Source: Sambucus nigra
Lineage: Eukaryota > Streptophyta > Magnoliopsida > Dipsacales > Adoxaceae
Direction of reading: 5' to 3'
Assembly (NCBI GenBank): GCA_949130495.1
Contig: OX422216.1
Coordinates: 98,587,967 to 98,651,966, forward strand
DNA: 64,000 bases
Part shown: one piece after another, positions 12,326-23,690 of the stretch
Numbering within the stretch: position 1 is the stretch's first letter
How the letters are laid out: each line of letters begins with the position of its first letter
Translations under genes and position numbers: made by a program
The notes under the pieces: model-generated
Told to the model about the DNA's origin: nothing
The model's input: the letters and a program-made list of their open reading frames with translations, nothing else
Databases searched by the model: none

Positions 12326-12954
12326 CACTACACCAAATTCTACAAATAGTCATGGCAGGTGGATCACGGATTTGGTCAAGACCAGTTAGTCACAGCCCAA
12401 AGTTGAAACAATGTTCAATAGAGGCGTGACCATTTCCATGACCAAGTGTGATCACGGATACACTTGGAGCTGGTCACGAACTTCGTCCCTGAGTCGTGTG
12501 GGTCACGAACCTTAGCCCTAACTATAGCGTGACCAAATTCATGCCAAAATTCTCTCCAAGGTGGGTTACAGACAAAGTTCATGATCATGTCCATGAATGA
12601 TGCCAAAAATCCATCAAACATTGTCACAACTTTGGGCCATGACCATTTAAAAATGGTCGTGCGTGTGGGTCACAGACCTAGGGCGTGACGACTGCTATTT
12701 CAAAGCCCTGGTCATGGCTGGTGACATGGAAAAAAATATGGTCACGTGATTAGGTCACGACCCAGAGCAGGGTCTTCATATTAAAATTGTAGAACAATTT
12801 TTCATTTCATCCGACAGTTTCCTCTCTCTCTCTCAATCCCTCAAACCCTAACCGTTAGGCTCGATATCTCTCTCAATCTCATTTTTGGCTCAATCTCAAT
12901 TTTTCTGCTCAATCTCTCTCTCAATATCAAAGGTAACTCTCAAACCCTAACATT

Positions 12955-13170
12955 TTTGTATTTATATGTGTATATTTGTGTGTATTTATATGTGTATATT
13001 TGTGTGTATTTCTGTATTTATGTGTGTACTCTGTGTGTGTGTGTGTGTATTTATGTGTGTGTGTGTATATGTATATGTGTGTATTTATGTATATGTATGT
13101 GTGTGTACTATGTGTGTGTGTGTAATGTGCGCGCGTGTGTGTTTATATTTGTGTGTGTATTTGATAGATG
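12955..13170. repeat. (TG)n-rich microsatellite
   Basis: Imperfect TGTGTATTTATG and TGTGTG runs. Copy 2 of the unit has a shorter homologous tract at 57508-57640, so the tract has changed length since the copies separated. Open frames here are only translations of the repeat. Confidence 0.85.
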
Positions 13171-13340
13171 GCCTAATATCCATTAAATTATTTTTTTGAT
13201 TAATTGCCTAATATTCATTAAATGGATTTTTTTTTATTTATGGATATTTTTTTATGAATGGCCAACCAAGTTTAATTGATTTAATGGATATTTAGTGGAT
13301 ATTAGGCCATTAATCAATTTAGTTGCATAATATCCATTTA
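13164..13340. repeat. Interrupted inverted repeat around ATGGCCTAATATCCATTAAA
   Basis: GATGGCCTAATATCCATTAA occurs at about 13165, a variant at about 13207, and the reverse complement (TTAATGGATATT...ATTAGGCCATTAATC) at 13280-13318. The segment can fold on itself. The same arrangement is present in copy 2 (57640-57780). Confidence 0.6.
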
Positions 13341-13353
13341 AGGAATTATGTAG
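13340..13353 (+). repeat. Target-site duplication of LINE-1 (left copy)
   Basis: AAGGAATTATGTAG, repeated exactly at 18841-18854 beyond the LINE poly(A). The uninterrupted site is present once in copy 2 of the unit (57786-57799). Confidence 0.9.
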
Positions 13354-13445
13354 CGTATTCTTAAGCATCTCAATGCTCTCCCTTCTCTCTAGATTTCCCC
13401 TAACCACCACCACCTGCAACCACCACCCATCCTTTTAACTCCGGC

Positions 13446-15110
13446 ATGGATTCCTGTCATGGGATGGGCTTACCCCGTTCTCTCTCTCCTTGTCAGGCTA
13501 GCACTCCCTTACACGATGTGGTAGCCTTACCCCCTGAAACAAAGTCTTCTATGCCTTGTGTTTTAGAGGGATCCTCTTATGTGGAAGTGCTTAAAGAAGG
13601 ACATCTACCTACATCTGAATCCTCAGGTGTTAAAGTCGTTTCAAATGTGACCATGAATGATGATCATGTGGAAGAGAACAAAGACTTCAGGGCTTTTCTT
13701 GAGAGCAAAGGCTTTACCCTTGATGATTTAAGAAATTTTTGTGTCTTGAAGACCACCTCTGATGGTGATGCTCAACCTTCTAACGTTAAGGAGGTTGTTT
13801 CGACGGCTACTTATGTACCCAGCACTGTTAATGGCTTGGGAACAAATGGTACTTTCTTAAGAGGTGGGGTGCTCAATGGGGGAAAAGATGTAAGAGGATC
13901 TTGGAAAAGTTAAACCTAACCCTACTTCACTAACTATCATACCTGCTACTGACCGTTCATGGAGTAGTGTGGTAGGCTCCAAACACATCCCAAAACTCAA
14001 CCTTACCTACCATAAACCGACTACAGTAGACTCTAAACTCACCGTTTCTCTTCCGCTTGAGGTGGTTACTAAGGGTTATTCTAAATGGGAGAAGATCCTT
14101 GTGGGTCATTTCTTAGGAAGGAAGCTTCCCTATACCCATGTATTCAATGTGGCACACAAACTCTGGGATTTCTATTGCCTCAAAGAAATTTTAGCCCATG
14201 ATAATGGTTTCTTTTTCTTTATATTTGATAACCCTACCATGAGCAATGAAGTCTTGGATATGGAACCTTGATTCATCTCAGGTAACCCCATAATACTTCA
14301 ACGATGGATGCCAAACTTTAATTATAACAAAAAAGCTTCCTGTTTGGATTAGATTTCACAGCATCCCAGTTCAACTTTGGACTAAAGAAGGCCTAAGCTA
14401 TGTTTCGAGCTCTGTGGGAATATATATGCAGACAAAGTGACATAGGAAATGAGGAGGATCAACTATGATAGAATCTGCATCCATCTATAAGTTAAAGATG
14501 ATTACCCTAAGACCATAGATGTGGTTATGGAGAACGGTCAAGTTGCAGAGATAGGAGTGGAGTATGAAGGTAAACTTGCCTCATGCAAAACTTGTGGTAT
14601 TTTTGGGCATTCTATTCTCAACTGTACCAGAACCAAACACATGTGGGTTCCCAAAGGCAACATTAAGGAAATGTACCCAGTTCTTAATAAGAGGGAGGTT
14701 ACTAAGGCACTAAAGGATGGCTGGTTAGAAATTAAAGGAACACCCCCAGGGATGGAACCTCCTCTAATCCATCTACTTCTGATAATGATAAGACTTATGA
14801 AGTAACAAGTATAATTCAAAGAACTGAAGATAGCACTAGCCCTGCTGATCCAAGTAATATTGGAACCCTCACTTCAAACCCCTTTAAGGTGCTGAATGAT
14901 GAGGTAGAACAAATTCATGAAACTCCCCCAAAGACTGTTGATCCCCCACAAATGGCTGATCTAGAGGAGAATGTAGAGATGATGTCCCCAGCCCTCTATG
15001 ATTTAGCCCTTAAAGTTAAAGTAGTAGATGAGTTAGCCAGTAAAGCAGCACAAGAGGAGACTCCTAACCATAAAAGGAGTAGGAAGAATAAGAAGGGGGT
15101 AAATTTTCAA
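13446..15110 (+). pseudogene. LINE-1 ORF1, nucleic-acid-binding protein
   Basis: ORF1 of plant L1s coats the element RNA. The ATG at 13446 starts MDSCHGMGLPRS. A DUF4283-like region (HIPKLNLTYHKP, GYSKWEKILVGHFLGRKLP) lies at 13980-14160. A CCHC zinc knuckle of form C-x2-C-x4-H-x4-C (CKTCGIFGHSILNC) lies at 14584-14625, followed by MWVPKGN. An acidic/basic tail ends near 15100. The reading needs two frame changes (about 13910-13960 and 14810-14890), and a stop at 14272 breaks the DUF4283-knuckle connection. Homologous parts exist in LINE-4 and LINE-5. Confidence 0.85.
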
Positions 15111-15111
15111 A

Positions 15112-18100
15112 ATGACCAAGATTGCTACTTGGAACATCAGGAAGAAGTGAAGAAGATAATATTTGATAATTATTTATCCCTGGTCTGTTTACTTAAATCA
15201 AAAGTTAGAAAGCACCACATGTCAACTATAGCCAATAACTGCTTCTGGAACTGGAATTTTAGCCATAACTGCCCTGATAGTGGGGGTGTTGCCAGGGTCA
15301 TCATAACTTGGGACCCAACTATATTCAATATTGATATTATTAATATTCACCCTCAAGCCATTTTTTGTAGGATTATTTTTATTGAATTGAATAAGTTCTT
15401 CTTTGCCACCTGACTATGGGCTGAACCTTCCCCATGAGAGAATTCCTTTGTGGAACTTCCTTCGATCTAACTACAACACTTGTGAGGGGCAACAGTGGAC
15501 CATCATAGGGGATTTTAATGTTTTGAGATATAATAATGAGAAGAGAGGCAGATGTGGCATGGACTTGAGGGCAACTGAGGAATTCAATAATTGTTTAGAT
15601 GATATTATGATGGAAGACATGACTTCTACCGACCTAAGGTACTCGCGATACAACTCCTTACCCAGTCTAGAATTGATAGAGTGATGCATAACTCCCAATG
15701 GAGTGTTGTCTTTCCTGTTGCCCAATCCAACTACCTTTGTCCTGGTATTTTTTACCATAGTCCTATTGTTGTTTTTATGCTTGATATTAAAAATAATCTT
15801 CCTAAACCCTTCAAATTCTATAATTTCTGGATGTCACATGTTGAATTTCCCCCTACTCTTGAAAACTCTTGGTTAGAAGAGTGTTTCCTTATCCTATGTC
15901 CAAGCTGTCTTGCAAGTTCAGAAGACTCAAGGTTGGACTAAAAAGCATAAATTTCAAGTATTACTCCAACATCTCTATGAGGGTGAAGAATGAAAAACAT
16001 AAGTTAGACTCTATCCAAACTTCCCTTGACAACGATGGCTTCAACCTCCTCCTTAGACAGGAGCTAACCTCTTGTGCTTTGGAGTACAGTACTCTTAGGG
16101 CTGCTGAAGAAACTTTGTTCAAACAGAAGTCTAGAATCAAGTGGCTTCAAGAAGGTGATCTTAACACGGATTTATTTCATAATAAAGTTAAATCCAATAA
16201 TACTAGGAGAAAATTTCTTAGCATTCAATACATAAATGGGGTTACTATTGATGGCTTTGAAGCTATTACAAAGGAAACTGAGTCATTTTTCTGCAACTTG
16301 GTTGGGAAGGCAAGAACTGTGCAGGGTGTTTGTCTACCTGAGAATCTGATGGTTAATAAGTTGAACACTGAGCAGTGTTATGTTCTTATTGAGTCAGTTA
16401 GTGATGATGAAATTAATAAAGCCTTCTTTTCTATTGTATCTAACAAAGCGCCTGGGCTTGATGGCAACGCTGGCTTTTTCAAGAAGAACTGGAGAGAGAT
16501 TGGAGAGGATGTTCTCTCTGGGATGAAGCACCTCTTCTCCCAAGGCTATATGTCTAGGCAATGGAATAATATTATTCTGGCCCTCATTCCTAAGATTCCT
16601 AACCCTACTTCTACGAAAGATTTCAGATCCATTGCATGCTGTAATTCAGTATACAAATGAATATCTAAGATCATCTCTAATAGGCTTAAACCCCTAATGT
16701 GTTTCCTCATTTGTAATAGGCGAAGTTCCTTTGTCCAGGGCAGGTCTATCAATGACAATATTCTCCTCCTGCAGGAGTTGATGAGGAATTATCATAGGGA
16801 TTCTCCCCCTAAATGCACATTGAAGATGGATATTTTGAAGGCCTATGATACTGTGGATTGAAATTTCCTATTTACTATTTTGGAGCAGATAAACTTTCCT
16901 CCCTTGTTTCTCTCTTGGATCAAAGCTTGCGTTAAAATTGTGTGGTATTCTATTAGCCTCAATGGGGGGGCTGCATGGTTATTTTCAACGGAAGAAAGGT
17001 TTGAGGAAAGGGGACCCTCTTTCCCCTTCCTATTTCTCCTTATTATGGAGGCCTTTTCTTGCCTGTTGGACAGATACACCATTTCTCCCTCCTTCACCTT
17101 CCACTCAAAGTGTAGGCTCAACAACATCACTCACCTTAGCTTTGCTGATGACTTGGTCATTTTCTGCAGTGGGGATACTCCTTCTTTTATGTGTGTCAAG
17201 AATGCTTTGGATGACTTTTCTAACATTAGTGGGCTTTGTCCTAGCTTGGAGAAAAGTAACTTCTACAGCTCATGGGTAGACCAGGATACCATTAATACTA
17301 TTTCAATTTCTCTTAGTTTTGAACACAAAACCCCTCCTTTTAAGTATCTTAGAGTTCCCCTTATCTCCACTCGTCTTAAAGCTGCTGACTGTAAGGACCT
17401 AATTGATAGGATAACTAGCAAAACACTAGATTCCTCAGCTATGCAGGGATATTGTAACTTTCCATATCTGTTCTTTTCAGCACGCAGGTTTATTAGGCTT
17501 CCTTGTTCATTTTGCCTAAAAGTGTTATCAAGAATATTGATCAATGTATTAGAGATTTCTTATGGAATGGTACTAAGATTAAGCACATTGGGGCTAAAGT
17601 GTCTTGGGATAAGGTTTGTAAGCCTAAGAAGGAAGGGGGTCTTGGTTTAAAAGATTTGGAAGCTTAGAATAGGGATACAATCATAAAAAATATACGAAAC
17701 CTTTTCTCTAAAAAATAAATCCTTTGGGTTAGGTGGTGTCACACCTATAAGATTAAAGGCAAAAGTCTCTGGGCTATCAAATGTCATCAAGATGCCACTT
17801 GGAGATGGAGGAAAATTCTTAAAGGTAGGGAGACTTGCAGACCCTTTATCAAAGTCCATATCGGTAATGTGAAGAATATTTTCATGTGGTATGACAACTG
17901 GCACAACCTTGGCCCTCTCCAACCTCTTTTTGGAGATATAACTATCTATGATGTAGCTAGCAACACTCTGGCTAAAGTTGTTGATTTTATGAATGGGGCA
18001 GATTGGGCTTGGCGTACTACTGTCACCTGGGAGCTCAATGATATTAGGAATTCTCCCCTTCCATCTATTTATCTGGGAGTGGATAACAGAGTGGTCTGGA

Positions 18101-18699
18101 CTATCAATAGCAATGATTCCTTGTCTATAGCCTCATCCTATGATATGATGAGATCTGCGCATGGTGAGGTCAAACGGTACAACCTCATGTGGCACAAGAG
18201 ATGTATACCTAAGTGTTCTTTTGTCTTTTGGCTCGTGTGTCACAATGCACTTGCTACTAAGGATAAACTTATGGAGTAGGGTATAGTGGATAACTCAAAC
18301 TGTTTTCTTTGCAATAATGGCACTGAGTCCATTGAGCATCTCATGAATGAATGCCCTTACTCCACCCTAGTTTGGGATGAGGTGATATATATAAATCAAA
18401 TGTACAGGAGCCTTGGGAACTATGAGGAGGAGATCAACAAAGCTACTAATGAAGCCAATGGGAAAAAAATGGTCTCTCATCTTAGGACTTCCTCTTTTGC
18501 ATCCACTGTCTACTGTATTTGGCAAGAAAGGAACGATAGAATTCACAACAAGGGAGCTAAGAACTTTGGTGGAGTGATTAAATATATTTAGGAGATAATC
18601 GAGGCCAAATCTAGAAGATGGAAGAAGTCTATAAGATCTTATGAAAATTGGATGGCCTGCAACATATGGGGGTTGCACCAGTCCATTTTGATTGATTAG
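15112..18699 (+). pseudogene. LINE-1 ORF2: endonuclease, reverse transcriptase, zf-RVT tail
   Basis: ORF2 starts at ATG 15112 with MTKIATWNI, the usual endonuclease opening. The endonuclease continues with GGVARVIITWDP, WTIIGDFNV and a final YHSPIV where the family has DHSPI, so a catalytic Asp is lost. RT starts with KAPGLDG near 16450 and carries KMDILKAYDTVD and the catalytic FADD at 17141-17152. A zf-RVT domain follows (W-K...FWLVCHNALATKDKL, C-x2-C at 18301-18312, HLMNECPYS). The reading ends NWMACNIWG. Lesions: stop at 16658, stop at 16858, frame changes near 15150, 15410, 15870 and 17510, stops at 17665 and 18277. Reverse transcription in target-primed integration would have been its role. 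Confidence 0.9.
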
Positions 18700-18759
18700 T
18701 TGGCTTTGGTTATCCAGTATGGTCTTGTTGTATCCTCTATTGTTTTGTTATTTGCTGGC

Positions 18760-18779
18760 CCTAGATGTATGTTTCTAGG
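18760..18779 (+). promoter_or_regulatory. 3'-UTR hairpin of LINE-1
   Basis: CCTAGA and TCTAGG pair over six bases around an eight-base loop containing GTATG. It sits about 60 bases before the poly(A). It occupies the same position as hairpins in the other L1 tails in this window, whose stems differ in sequence. Confidence 0.55.
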
Positions 18780-18840
18780 TGCTTTGATTTTGTGTCCCTG
18801 TACAGTTGTTTCCTGCTAATATAAGTTTAATTACAAAAAA

Positions 18841-18854
18841 AAGGAATTATGTAG
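18841..18854 (+). repeat. Target-site duplication of LINE-1 (right copy)
   Basis: Exact copy of 13340-13353. Confidence 0.9.
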
Positions 18855-19417
18855 TACTAAAAAAATCAATTTAATGGCCGAATATCCATTAAATTGATAT
18901 TCTGATTTAGTTTCTTTCAATACATATTGGAATAAAGATCATTTTAAATATAAAGCATTATTCAATTGCAAGAACTCAAACTTTTGTTTCCTATTTTTTC
19001 GTATTGATAATCTAACCATCATGGTGCCAAATTCGTGCCAAATTTCCCTCCAAGTGTGATCATGGACTAAGGCCGTGACCATGTCCATGACAAATGCCAA
19101 ATTTCTATCCACTAGGGTCATGACTTTGGGCCGTGACCATTTCAAAGTGGTCACACGAGTTGGTCATGGACATCTTATATGTTAAATTGATTTGAGAGAT
19201 GGCCTAAGATCCATCAAATTGACCAAAGATCCATTAAATTATTATTTTTTATTTAGTTTCTTTCAATACATATTGGAATAAACATCATTTAAAACACGAG
19301 AACACGAGTAACATGACACAACATGAGTAAATGACTAACATGAGTCATTTGATATGAACATATTACGATACGACTTCAATTAAAAAAAATTGACACAAAT
19401 AAGGCAGATCATATCAT
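18855..19417 (+). mobile_element. CACTA-type repeat unit, copy 1, middle part
   Basis: Continuation of the unit after LINE-1. It has a second cluster of GGTCATG/CGTGACC motifs (19020-19170) and a direct repeat of about 40 bases (TTTAGTTTCTTTCAATACAT start at 18906 and 19252) flanking that cluster. No coding sequence. Its end at 19417 is the insertion point of LINE-2. Copy 2 matches throughout (57800-58355). Confidence 0.6.
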
Positions 19418-19472
19418 TTTTTTGTTGGTAACTAAAATCAATGACATAAAACAAAGGAATATATACAAGAAA

Positions 19473-19490
19473 AGGTGGGCATACCCACCT
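19473..19490 (-). promoter_or_regulatory. 3'-UTR hairpin of LINE-2
   Basis: On the sense (minus) strand AGGTGGG and CCCACCT pair perfectly around TATG. Downstream comes CTTGTATAT, also present in LINE-3 and, as CTTGTACAT, in LINE-4. Confidence 0.65.
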
Positions 19491-19543
19491 AGGATCAAAT
19501 TTCACAACCGAAATTTATCCAAAAGATAGAAAAACAACAAAAC

Positions 19544-21651
19544 CTATGTGTTAAGTAACTTGGAGTCATCTATACCCCAGTTCATACAAATGAGCCAGTT
19601 ATCAAAGTTCCTTCTAGACTTGGGCCAATTGTAGGAATTGCATCTAACAAGAAAAGCAATATCCTTCATTATATCACCATAGTTAGCCTTAGTGTTCCGA
19701 AAAATTCTATTGTTTCTCTCCATCCATAAGCAATATATGGCAGCATAAAAGGAAGTTCTCCTGATCTTGTCGAGGAGGTTTTTCCCTTTGAAGTTGTTGG
19801 AAGCATCAGCTATCACCTCTTCCCACGTGTTGGCATTGTTGCTATAGGAGTTGTTGTATTTAGTGTCATCCTAGATTTCCTTAGAGAGGTTGCATTTGAA
19901 GAACAGATGGTCTCGATCTTTAATTTCATTCTCACACAGCACATATAGGTTATCTTGGCTACTGCCCCAGCTGAGGGTCTTGTCCTTAGTGTTGATGGCA
20001 TTCCTGCACACAAGACAGAGGAAAAAGGCACACTTGGGGATGTTATTGTTATTCCAAACTAAGTTCTCCCAATCCGGATGGGGATAGTGCATTCTGATGG
20101 AGTTCCAGGCAGACTTCGTGGAGAAAAGGCCATCAAAAGTGGGGTTTTACTTAGTGATGTCTTTAACATAGGGGTTAATGGTAGGTAGGTTTGCATTCTT
20201 GATTTCATTCAACTCCCAGGTAATAGTATCAGGCCAGAACCAATTTCCACCCGAGATAAAATCAGTAACTTTGGCTTTGTGATTACTAGCATCATCGTAT
20301 ATGGTTCTCTCACCATAGAGGGACCATAAGGGACCCTAGGGTGCCAATAATCGTACCAGATGAAAGTGTTCTTACCATTTCCAATGGTTGCCCTGATTAG
20401 AGGCCTAATCTTACTTCTGAGGTTCATGAGTTTAGTCCAAGTCTAGGATGCATCTGAAGGGGTTTTAATGTGCCATAGACTTCTCCCTTTCAACTTATAT
20501 GTGTGAAACCACTTTACCCACCGGCTATCTTTCTTGTTGTAGAGGTTCCGGAGATGTTTGAACATTATTGCAATGTTGCAGTCATTTGAGATTTTAATAC
20601 CAAGCCCTCCTTCACATTTTGGATAGCAGACATCACTCCAATTAACTTTTTCCCCCGTATGCTTTATGTCTGGCCCAGACCAAAGGAATCTGCGTATCAT
20701 TGTATCAATAACATTTGTTATTCTTTTTGGTAGGATGAATATGCAGATCCAGTAAATTTTCATGCTAAAGAGCACAGAGGTGGCAAGGTTTAATCTACCA
20801 ACATAACTTAGGAACCTATTTTTCCAGCTTTCAATCCTGTGAGTGATCTTATCAATAAGAGAAAGCAGCCCTCATGCTTCAATTTATCGAAATGAGGGGA
20901 ATTACCAGGTATTTTATGGGAAAGTTACACGTTTGGAATCCAAGCAAGTTGGCAAAGGTATTCTTATCCAAGTCAGATATCCCAACTGCAATGAAAGAAC
21001 ATTTCGTAGGATTTGGCTTTAGCCCAAATAAGGCACTGAATTCCTTGATTGCATTGTCTATGATATCGATGGACTTAATGTCAGCACCTGCAAGAATGAA
21101 AAGATCATCAGCAAAACAAAGGTGATTTATCATGAGTTATTTGCACTTGGGGTGGAAGGTGAAAAAGGGAGATCTAGTATGGATGTCCAAGAGACCAGCA
21201 AAGGCTTCTATAAAAAAGAGGAATAATAAAGGAGAGAGAGGATATCCTTGTCTTAGGCCTCTTTGAGAGGGGAATAATCCATGGGTAGCACCATTAATGA
21301 TGTTGGAAAAACTAGCAGTAGAGACGCATTCCTTTATCCAACCAATGAAAATAGGAGGGAACCCCATGAGGTGAAGGATATGGAATAAGAAATGACAGTT
21401 AACAGAGTCTTAGGCTTTGAAGATGTCAATCTTCAAGTCACACCTAGGGCCCCCCTGATTTCTATGATAATTACACATCAATTCCTGCATAATGAGTATG
21501 TTATCCAGAATGGATCTGCCATGAACAAAGGCAAACTGCCATTCATTGACGAGGGAGGGGATGAAAGGTTTGAGCCTGTTCACAATTATCTTAGAAATGC
21601 ATTTGTAAATTGTGTTACAACATGCAATGGGTCTAAAGTCCTGCATGGATG
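19544..21651 (-). pseudogene. LINE-2 ORF2 fragment: RT to zf-RVT
   Basis: Minus strand from 21651: FRPIACCNTIYKCISKIIVN, HGRSILDNILIMQEL, CDLKIDIFKA, then RGLRQGYPLSPLLFLFFIEA and the catalytic FADD (in NHLCFADDLFIL, near 21098-21110). A connection domain follows with RRFLWSGPDIKHTG and GGLGIK, then the zf-RVT part with CAFFLCLVCRNAINTKDKTL. It ends CMNWGIDD before the stop at 19544. Several stops and frame changes occur (about 21370, 20780, 20430, 20100, 19815). The endonuclease and ORF1 are absent through truncation. Confidence 0.9.
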
Positions 21652-21766
21652 TTATCATGTGATGTTTAAAATTGATACCCCTAATTTAAATAAAAGATTC
21701 CTTTTAATTCAAGGCAACCGGGTTAAAGCAGTAAATAAACTAACACATGGAATAATGAAGAAGTAG
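21652..21766 (+). mobile_element. CACTA-type repeat unit, copy 1, right part
   Basis: Resumes the unit after LINE-2. TTATCATGTGATGTTTAAAA matches 58359-58378 in copy 2 and similarity continues to the AACAA at about 21766, where copy 2 is cut by the chromovirus LTR. The true right end of the unit is unknown. Confidence 0.6.
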
Positions 21767-22179
21767 AACAAAAGCTTGTTATAGGATAGATATAGTTAAA
21801 TGATTGCTCTCTTGCAATTTATTATAAAGTAATAGGATAAAATTAGAAGACTCTCTCGTAAGTAAAAAATTATTATAGGATAGATATATTCTAATAAACA
21901 CTCGTATATTTTCTCAGAAAAAATGAGGCACGATGATAATCACTGGAAATAAGAGTACGAGAGGTTACAATTGGACCGGACATATAACTTTTTTATTAGT
22001 GTGCGTCATATAGAGGGTACTCCTATTTATAGGTATGAAAATAAAAAGATTGAACAATTTAACTACGTTACAAATCGTGGATGTAGACACCACATTCTAG
22101 GACCCCTTAAGCCCCTCTTTAGGTCCCTAGCACTTCCCCATTCACTATAAACCCTTGGTCATCCTCCGAGTAACAGTCT
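21767..22179. other. Non-coding DNA, possible LTR fragment
   Basis: No reading frame. Two near-identical TTATAGGATAGATATA stretches (21779, 21873) and a CTATTTATAGG motif (22023) are visible. A retroelement LTR is possible but no ends were found. Confidence 0.3.
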
Positions 22180-22180
22180 A

Positions 22181-22985
22181 GAGGCCACCGGGTGCTCCCG
22201 ATCCCCGTTTGACGCTGGTCAAATTTCTCATCTGAGCAAAAGATCAATGAATCTTTGAAGGGATTTGAATCCCCTTTCCAACGGTCTGCCTCATGCACAC
22301 ATCAACCTTATGGTTCGGATGAAAGGTACGATTTACTATCGAAAATTTATCTAGAGGCTACAAGCACTCCCAGACCCATTTTGACACCAATCCCTCGACT
22401 GAACAAAAGCTTAATAAATCTTTGAAGGGCTCTGAATCCCAATTCCAACGGTCTACCCCATGCGCAAATTGGCCTTACGGTTCGAACAAACGATCCATTT
22501 TCTCCTAAAAATGAATACGGAGGCCACCGGGCGCTCCCACACTCCGTTTGACTCCAATCAACTTTTCAGCTCGAATGAGACTGAATAAATCTTCAAAGGG
22601 ATATAAAATAACTTTCTAACGGTCTACCCCGTCCACAAATTAGCCTTACGATACAAACGAACGACCCATTTTACTCCGAAGGGTCCTTGAGCACTTCCAA
22701 GCCCCGTTTGACCAAGGTCACCTCTCCAAACCAAACGAGACTGAATGAATCTTCGAAGGGCTCTGAATATCCTTTTCAATGGTATGTCCTGTGCATGAAT
22801 TGGCCTTACAGTTTGGACGAACGATCCGTTTTCCTCCGAAAATTTTTCATCCAAAAGATCGCCGGGCGCTTCCGAGCCTCGTTTGACAATATCCCTAAAC
22901 CTAGGAGTGGCTCATGGATTCTTAAAGGTATCTGAATACCCTTTCATACGGTATGCCCCATGCACGATTCAAACTTACTGATTGC
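22181..22985. repeat. Tandem repeat, about 165-bp unit, five copies
   Basis: The block GAGGCCACCGGGTGCTCCC...CCGTTTGAC...CTTTGAAGGG...AACGGTCT...CCTTACGGTTCG recurs starting at about 22181, 22354, 22520, 22681 and 22856. Spacings are roughly 173, 166, 161 and 175 bases. Copies are diverged. GC content is above that of the surroundings. No coding sense is apparent; open frames here reflect the repeat. Confidence 0.8.
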
Positions 22986-23690
22986 ATTTTATGACCTTTT
23001 TTTTAGAAATCTACTGATATGAACCCCACCAACAATTGTGATGAAACCCAATAAATATGGTGGTTAAAGAACCCCAAGATCATATAGACAAAGTTTGTTG
23101 ATCCTTGACCCATTATCTAGGAAGATAAGAACCAAAACTATGAAGGATTAAAACGCCACACCAAGAAACGCAAGAATCTCTCACTAATCAAGGTGATAAG
23201 TTTGGTTGTTTGAATGCCACAAGATTAACTTGATAAGTTTCGAAAGTTTTCTTAAGAACCAAGAGGAACAAAATAGCTCACAATAATATTATTTTATGTC
23301 AAAAGATACTTACAAAATTCGTAGCTCCCATGATTTATTCTTGGAAAAACCATCCAAGAATAGGAAATGAAATAAATACAGCATTAAAACAACACAATTA
23401 TCAAAGTAAACAAGTACCCACGTTTTTAGGCCACCTGGACTTGGAAGACCACAAAATAAGACTAAATGACTAAGTTCAATGTATTTAAAGTTAATCAGCC
23501 CCATGTTCATCTTCAGTATATTCAACTCCATGACTTGCATAATTCTCCCCCTCTTGAGAAGGATTTGTCCTCAAATCATCACTTGCATCAAAAGGAGATA
23601 AATCTGAATTAAAGCTTGTACTGACACCGTACTCACCTGGAAAGTCAAATATAGCAATGAAAGACCATATACTAATGATCCGAATCTAAA
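22986..23690. other. No supported gene
   Basis: AT-rich DNA. On the minus strand a short reading DLRTNPSQEGENYA near 23540-23580, with a purine-rich AAGAGGGGGAGAA, resembles the tail of a gypsy polyprotein. It is too short to call. Confidence 0.3.

Larger units (their letters stand above)
12326..13353 (+). mobile_element. CACTA-type repeat unit, copy 1, left part
   Basis: It starts with CACTACACCAAA, identical over 12 bases to the inverted right end of the 9.2-kb CACTA at 56710-56721. It continues with a dense set of GGTCACG/GGTCATG/CGTGACC motifs on both strands (12347-12780), which look like CACTA subterminal repeats. A CT-rich leader (12829-12925) ends at AAAG with a GTAACT donor-like site (12932), then GT-rich microsatellite DNA (12955-13170). 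This would fit the 5' leader and first intron of a transposase gene. No transposase coding sequence was found. The unit is interrupted by LINE-1 at 13354 and resumes at 18855. Confidence 0.6.
13354..18840 (+). mobile_element. LINE-1: full-length L1-type retrotransposon
   Basis: A 5.49-kb element bounded by perfect 14-bp target duplications and ending in poly(A). It has a CT- and CCACCA-rich 5' UTR, ORF1 (13446 to about 15110), ORF2 (15112-18699) and a short 3' UTR with a hairpin at 18760-18779. Layout and length match LINE-4 on the other strand. Both ORFs are broken, so it cannot move on its own. The perfect duplication shows insertion is recent relative to the rest of the window, yet ORF2 has several lesions. 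Either the duplication escaped mutation or the copy was already defective when inserted. Confidence 0.95.
19418..21651 (-). mobile_element. LINE-2: 5'-truncated L1-type LINE
   Basis: Poly-T at 19418-19423 is the 3' end. The 5' end at about 21651 falls inside RT at the TSMQDFRPIACC segment. About 2.2 kb. Copy 2 of the host unit shows the uninterrupted site (58349-58365), so the ends are defined to within a few bases. Only a few bases of microhomology (TTATCAT) and no long target duplication are seen. Its 3' UTR has a perfect seven-base hairpin at 19473-19490. Confidence 0.9.

Noticed and set aside
12956..13199. Two long overlapping open frames rich in Cys, Val and Tyr
   Set aside because: They are frames of a TGTGTA/TGTATT microsatellite and have no protein character.
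22624..22935. Open frames on both strands in the tandem array
   Set aside because: They shift with the repeat unit and match no protein family known to me.
23555..23567. Polypurine tract of a gypsy element (AAGAGGGGGAGAA, minus)
   Set aside because: No LTR start follows and no pol is recognisable beside it.
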